This document shows, piece by piece, positions 58,355 to 64,000 of a DNA stretch of 64,000 nt. The notes beneath the pieces were generated by a model. The model saw only the letters and a program-made list of their open reading frames with translations, was not told the origin of the DNA and ran no database searches. Made by a program: the position numbers and the translations under genes. Position 1 is the first letter of the stretch. Each line of letters opens with the position of its first letter. This DNA comes from Liolophura sinensis (lineage: Eukaryota; Mollusca; Polyplacophora; Chitonida; Chitonidae), in NCBI RefSeq assembly GCF_032854445.1, contig NC_088300.1, positions 51,203,682 to 51,267,681 of the forward strand, written 5' to 3'.

Positions 58355-60000
58355 GCGCTTTTTGTTTAGCTCTTAGCATTTGTCTCAATTCTTTTTAGGT
58401 GTCATCAAATACAAGGACATTGCAACAATATCTCAAGCTACGCAAATTGCACTTGGTGGTGTATAAAAACACTGAATCAGCCATAGGTGATTAAGGCTGG
58501 GAATGATGTGTGATTAACAACTCATTGTTGCTTTACTTCGTTATAAATTTAATATCAGCCCGTAAATGCATGAAGTTATGAAACCGTACAAACGATATCC
58601 AGGAACAAGCGGCATTTTAAAAAAAGGGTAATAAAAATGAAAATCAGGACTTATCTCGGAAATAATTAGGCCAAAATAGATTTTTGTGTCTTTCAAAAGC
58701 AATGAGAATGTTTCTCAGTCCACGTTTCAATTTCAGTCAAATGACAAAGGGTTTTGCTTTCAATTAGCAACCTCTAGCATATAGATGAGAGCTTTCTATT
58801 GGCGGAGCTATATTCTGGACGTCGGTTGAGCCATTACGAGGTCAGTGATACGTTCTTGGAGCGCCTATAACAAAATTTTTTAGGGTGTTAGGGCTGATTT
58901 TGAAATATTCTCAGTCTATGATGCATTTTATATATTATGGAAGGGATTGTATTCACTGTCCGTGAAAATGTATATTCTTATATTTTCGTTATACTTAATA
59001 GAAAATTGACTGGAAACGGACAGTGGCTTAGGTCCCTGTGGTAAAGTCATGCAGCATATTCACGAAAGTATAAAGGAGCTAATCATCAATCGCAACACCT
59101 TGGAACAGACATCCTTTAAACGAACATAATTTTGATTTGACCAAAGTAATGTTAAAATCCGCGCTAGCCCTCATGCAAACAAACACAAATGCCCTGACAT
59201 TCTCTTATTCTGCATGGATGATAGTCACTTTGATTAATTTTTTTCACTTTTGCTGTTTCACTTTTTATTGCTTGATTTTTCGTATTCAGGTATATCAATA
59301 AATGTTTCATGCAATATCCATTTCTTGTTGATGCTGTAAATTTTGTTTTGAAATTATGATAATTTGTTCGCTGTAAATTCGGCCTTCGGTCACACAAAAC
59401 TTCTCATGGACGCCATTCTTTGATCGTAATCCGCTTTTCGTGATGTAAGGCGCACGATGAGGCCCTTAGGCGCCCAAATATCGACTCCTTAAAACTCTAA
59501 CTGTCGTACATTCTCAAACGTCTCTGAGGCGACCTGTCTGCGTCGTGAGTTAAGCTTTGATATTTTAATTGATTTATAACACCCGTGTGTAAAATCATAA
59601 AATCAATGACATGATGATGTCTGTTTGGTCTCACACCTAGCCCGCTGTGTGACTCGGCTCGCTCACAAGCATGCCGTTGTCAGGACGAGGTTTATGGCTC
59701 GTTGTCTATCATTTAGTCATCATTTAGTCTCGGGCTTTGCCTTATGCTTTTTCACAACGGTGTTTACATTTTTGCGAAAACATATAGGTGACTTTGGTCC
59801 AAGCCGCACTTACTCTTGTTACCTTGTTATAATTATATGAGTGTTGATTTTGCGTGAGTGTTATAGATTTATAAGTCTACCCACAAATCATCATTTTGGT
59901 AAGAATTAACTACACATTAGTCTGCTTGTATTACTTGTGGGGGGGGAGGTTCCCAACTTTTCTGTTGAAGCTGACTGGTGTACATGCCACTCGTGGGTAA
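58355..60000. other. Intergenic, nothing recognised
   Basis: Mixed AT-rich sequence. A moderately GC-rich patch (59400-59560) has no recognisable motif. A nine-G run begins at 59939. Confidence 0.5.
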
Positions 60001-60002
60001 AT

Positions 60003-60300
60003 GTTTATGGTTGTGGTGTTCAACATCGTTCGACGACATATGACGACTAGGAGTTACTAGGGGAGTCCATGCCACCGAAGTGCTGCCGCCACTGAATGAA
60101 GTATCATTCCGAAGACACCAGACATGACACCCCACCCAGTCACATTATACCGGACCAACCAGTAAGGTGTCCTTGCTCTAACCGCTCGATGATGAGCGCC
60201 AGGCGAGGCAGCAGCAGGGTTTTTTGTATGACAGGACCAGAGTTTGATTCCGGGGATCTCTCTACTTCGAGGCGAACACTCCTATCAATAGGCCTCCGAA
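60003..60300 (-). mobile_element. tRNA-derived SINE, family E, diverged, near full length
   Basis: Right-to-left on the minus strand: GCTTCGGAGGCCTATTGATA, then GAGTGTTCGCCTCGAAGTAG, CCCCGGAATCAAACTCTGG (B-box-like), GTATAATGTGACTGGGTGGG and CTAGTCGTCATATGTCGTCG. The block order matches 46838-47155. Higher divergence suggests an older insertion. Confidence 0.82.
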
Positions 60301-60417
60301 GCGGATTTGACCCTGGGGGTCTTCCGACTTCTATAAGGATTCGTACAGCAGGCTATTCATTGAGTATGTCTCCGCGATTAGGCTAACGCATTCCCAATGC
60401 GTTTGTTAAGCCATAAT

Positions 60418-60440
60418 CATTCATTCATTCATTCATTTAT
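60418..60440. repeat. (CATT)n tract
   Basis: Five to six CATT units, possibly the A/T-rich end of a neighbouring mobile-element fragment. Confidence 0.8.
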
Positions 60441-60444
60441 CGAG

Positions 60445-61305
60445 TATGCAATATGACGTTGTCCATGCCGTGTACGCGATTGCGTTCGTCAATTCTTTGT
60501 GGCGTGCATAAATATTCTAAGGCTGTATTCATTCCTGTTACATGTGACATACATCTATACCGGTTGCCTCCTCTTGGTGTGGAGCTTGAATATTAACATG
60601 CTAAAATACGTCGTTATTTGATTAACGTAATACTCACGCTTTTTTTTTCCTTTACGGTTTATGCGTGGAGGACACTGGATAGCCTGGAGTAAACCTCCGA
60701 CTTTTGACGAGGTATATACTGACAAACTTTCCTGCAGACAACACACATCACTGGGGGAAGGTAAAGGGCCTCTAGCGAACTTCATGTAAGAGCACACAAG
60801 ACAGCGTCGATGACCACTTCTTGCCATGTGCCTAGCCGTGCAAGAGCAATGCATCGTAAAACCACGGGGTGAAAATGCTCAGATTGCGATTGAACATACC
60901 TCACAGGTGACCTACTGCAACTAAGAAACAAGCATCTTAAAAACGCGAATATGACGACACCCCCTCCCGTCCGCCCGACCCACACAACAACCCCCTGCCA
61001 TCACAAGAAAGTTTCGTATTTTGACCACCTTTCTGAAAATATTTGGCTCTGTGCCAGCTGCTCTGGTTTTACTCATTATGCGATAGTCTTTTATACTGTA
61101 TTCCTACATAAACCAGGGTACTGCAAGTGGACAAAACCTCATCCCTTGGCTTGTTTTAATGTGATTTTATATTTAGTGTGATGACAGTATGGCTCTGTGG
61201 GTAATTCAGAACCAGTAATTTCTTGTAAATTGCAACTAACATCACGGCATTCTTTTTACATGCACCTATAGTTTTGCTAGATGGTTTGTGCCTTTCTACA
61301 ATTTA
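60445..61305. other. Intergenic, nothing recognised
   Basis: Non-coding by inspection; overlapping frames on both strands around 60555-60985 have no domain. Confidence 0.5.
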
Positions 61306-61311
61306 AGCATA

Positions 61312-61925
61312 TATTGGGTGGGCATAAAAAAATGGGCCATACTTTGGCACTCAATATCTCCGAAACCCTCTTACGTCAGCTTCTAAAACTTTACACACTC
61401 AAAAGCCATTATATTCTAAGTATACAAATATCAATTTCATCCCTTAAGATTTCTCTTCATGGGACCAAAATCAAAATAGAGTCAAATACGCATGATCCAG
61501 ACATTTCAAAATGATGGTTTACCTTGTTTTACTTGAAAATGTGATCAATTCATTGTCCGCCGCAGAGAAAACCATCTTGATTCAGCAAAACTTGTGCCTA
61601 TCTGGCAGAAGGGTTTCTCTGACACTAGAGCCAGACAATTTTTCCAGGCAACACTTGATTGGCACGTGTCACAAATATTCAGCGCGCGCTCTACTCAAGA
61701 CATCTGACAGGTGATACAATGTGGGTCACCGGAACGTGCGTTTTTGAGGCCATGTTTTCATTTTAACCCTGTGTACAGACTACTCAAGTTATGATCTTGA
61801 AAATTGGTCAGTATGTTAACAAAATCATGCCATTTGAATGTCTAAAGTTTAAAAGGGTTTGAACGAAGGATAATGGAGCAATGCAGCATCAAAGTACGGC
61901 CCATTTTTTATGCCCACCACATATA
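61312..61925. mobile_element. Non-autonomous DNA transposon-like element with 35-bp terminal inverted repeats
   Basis: The left end TTGGGTGGGCATAAAAAAAT GGGCCATACTTTG (to 61346) is nearly the reverse complement of the right end CAAAGTACGGCCCATTTTTT ATGCCCACCACA (from 61890). TA flanks both ends, compatible with a TA target-site duplication. The 614-bp interior carries two short frames (77 and 67 codons) with no transposase motif, so a mobilising enzyme would have to come from elsewhere. Confidence 0.82.
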
Positions 61926-61944
61926 CATGAACATTTAGAATGAA

Positions 61945-62050
61945 AATCTAAGTGAGGTAAACGGAGAAGAAGCCATATTTCACCGGTGATACTAGTGACC
62001 ATTTCTCAGCTATCACACAGTCATCCCTGCATGCACTAGAGTTTTATTCT
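61945..62050 (+). repeat. Interspersed repeat family B, copy 4
   Basis: TCTAAGTGAGGTAAACGGAG, AGCCATATTTCACCGGTGAT, GTGACCATTTCTCAGCTATC and ACACAGTCATCCCTGC align with the family B copy at 19775. Insertion is only 20 bp from the 61312-61925 element. Confidence 0.75.
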
Positions 62051-62229
62051 CTATATGCTGTAGTCTGCTGTAGAGCATACCGACAACGATTCTTGTATCA
62101 TATACCGATTTTTCTTGTTCCAGAGCTTTATTTTAAATACTCATTAGTTTTTACAGTTGTGATGTGCGCACTTCCACCTTAGTGACCAATCTTATAATTT
62201 TACAACTGACAATAGTGGACAGTTACCTA

Positions 62230-63480
62230 AAATAGCCTTTATTGTTCCACGCAGCAAGGCGTGTAAGGATTATGACCCAGTGACTCTCTCCAGATTGGAA
62301 AACATCAGAGAAAGGTTAAAACTGTACAAATCCCTTAGGCCCTTCAACAAGAGAATTATTTGGTCACGATTGTACAAAGGGCCCAAGGGTGACTCATTGG
62401 GTTCCTAGTTAATTAAACTGTAAGAGTTAAACACTTCTTGGCGTGAAATCAGGCCCCACGGTGGCGTGTTCGTTGCGTGGTGAAGTGAATGCGCAGCTTC
62501 TCATATGTCCTTGTAAGCCGTTTACCTGTTACTTATAGAGTTGTAACATCCACATGTTCTTGTCAAATGCCGAGTATATCTGCCGTCATTTTTATTTAAG
62601 TCGGTCGAGATATTGTAAGAAGGGCCATCGGTGTTCCAAGATTTCTTTACCGCTATTCCTCAGAGTAACAAGAAAGCAAATGAAAGTGGACTAATCCGGA
62701 GAGAATCCGATTTTTGCACGGCTCAGCCGTAGTAGGTTAATTGTGTCGTTCAACAAGGCAAAGTCTTTCTGGTATTGAAGAGCCTCTTGGATGTCGCCCA
62801 GTCTCTAACCGGCTTGGGGAAGAGGAATGCCTGGTGTGTGGATGACTGCTTCAGCAATCAGTCGAGAACTGTAGGATTACAGGAACCAATTTTCTTTTCT
62901 CCGAGTTGAGCCGATTTTATGATTGACTTTCAAAGACATAAGTAGCTCGATTCCTAGCCCTCAATTAAGTTTTACCGTCCGACTTAACGCTTCCCTGCAA
63001 GGGTATTTAGAGGTTCTGGCAAGTCGCGATTGCACTATACTTTTTTATCCCTAGAGTCCATTGCTTTCAGGGTTGTCGGCGAGGTCGAGCTGCCAAAGCC
63101 TCTTCCGTCGAACGCGTTTTTCCTACAGCTCAGAAACGGGAGAGAATAATTGGTGGACACAGTGTGTTTTTGGAATTCTAGATAATTGTATTGAGATATC
63201 AAGCCACACGAGAGACAGGTGAAGCGGAGTTACTGAAGGCCATTAGTAATCTAACGCTTGTGTCTATAGGCCATTTAGACATTGAAAGCATGGAGCAGAG
63301 ATGCATCTGTGAAGCTTTAGCAGAAGCCGTCCAATTTGTCCTCCGGCAACCGAACAGACTGTCCACGCATAGGCCGGAACATCCATCAGGCCCTTGTAAC
63401 GCTGCAGACAAAGTCAAAGCTGTTTCGGATGTATACAACAGCATGACCACTCCCCACTGCATTGAGGTGTATGTTATACG
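62230..63480. promoter_or_regulatory. Candidate conserved regulatory cluster at the distal end
   Basis: About 1.2 kb of unique, GC-balanced sequence about 26-27 kb after Hmx (for example CCTAGTTAATTAAACTGTAA, TAGGTTAATTGTGTCG, CCTCAATTAAGTTTTACC). It contains overlapping frames of 109 codons (+, 63191-63520, with no ATG at its first codon) and 102 codons (minus). Neither shows a known domain, so a hidden exon is possible but unsupported. Confidence 0.22.
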
Positions 63481-63529
63481 CCAATCGACCAAAAATATAA
63501 CGTGCATTGTTTTTCTTTGACTATTATGT

Positions 63530-64000
63530 TAATGTACAAAAATGCAACTATTCTTCTAATCTAGGTTTTTTGTGAATCATAATTGCCTTTTCAGGGTTAT
63601 ATGGTCAGCTATAACTGTAAACAAGTTCTTCCACCACCTTATTTGGTAGCTGTTGTTGTTGTTATTTTTAGTGTATCGTGGTGCGATGGACCATAGAATA
63701 ATATAAACGTTTACAGTTCCCTCAAATTCCACTGATGTTCATTAACAGTGAAGTTAGAACCGGTAAGGAATTCATCTTAAGGTTTGCAATGCGATCATAA
63801 ATATCGAATGTCCACATGGCATCGTCAGACTCTGTAAATTGTCTCTCATATGAAATTACATAAATAATTACTTCCGTTAAGAAATTTGCCTGTACAGAGC
63901 GAAAATCAGAAAACAACTACAGTCACAGATAAGCATTTTTAACCGATCTTCAAATCTGTTTGAAATAAAAAAAATACTCGTTAAATAAGAAATTTATACC
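63530..64000. other. AT-rich end of window, nothing recognised
   Basis: Includes a short GTT run near 63650; no supported feature. Confidence 0.55.

Overview
The window is animal nuclear DNA, most likely from a mollusc. It is AT-rich, almost gene-free, littered with short interspersed repeats, and uses spliced exons with GT-AG borders. The mollusc call rests on many copies of a tRNA-headed SINE whose 3' tail reads TACGGCGTAAAACACCAAT followed by (AAAT)n, a repeat I know as very common in bivalve and gastropod genomes. This is recognition from memory, not a database search, and class or genus cannot be resolved.

One protein-coding gene can be supported: a two-exon Hmx (Nkx5) homeobox transcription factor on the + strand. 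Exon 1 coding is 34229-34586, the intron is 34587-35473, and exon 2 coding is 35474-36105. The product is 329 aa, with an N-terminal eh1-type repressor motif, a 60-residue homeodomain at residues 201-260, and the Hmx-specific extension directly after it. Start, phase and stop all agree. The other open frames are short, lack recognisable domains, and mostly lie in repeats.

The rest, about 34 kb upstream and 28 kb downstream, looks like a gene desert around a developmental regulator. Two kinds of sequence alternate in it. (1) Repeat-bearing stretches: minisatellites with periods of about 62, 35, 50, 36, 96, 55 and 144 bp; long (TA)n and (CT)n tracts; at least two tRNA-derived SINE families; several other interspersed repeat families; a back-to-back array of five foldback (MITE-like) elements at 25132-25981; a 0.6-kb element with terminal inverted repeats at 61312-61925; and a perfect 120-bp palindrome at 53890-54009. 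(2) Stretches of about 0.5-1.5 kb that are more GC-balanced, free of repeats and rich in homeodomain-type ATTA/TAAT cores (for example 15890-16450, 28120-29170, 39840-40980, 44270-45420, 48600-50060, 51660-52520, 55550-56680, 57400-58350 and 62230-63480). I flag these as candidate conserved cis-regulatory elements of Hmx. That is inference, and cross-species alignment would decide it.

I found no rRNA, convincing tRNA gene, CRISPR array, operon or other multi-gene system.
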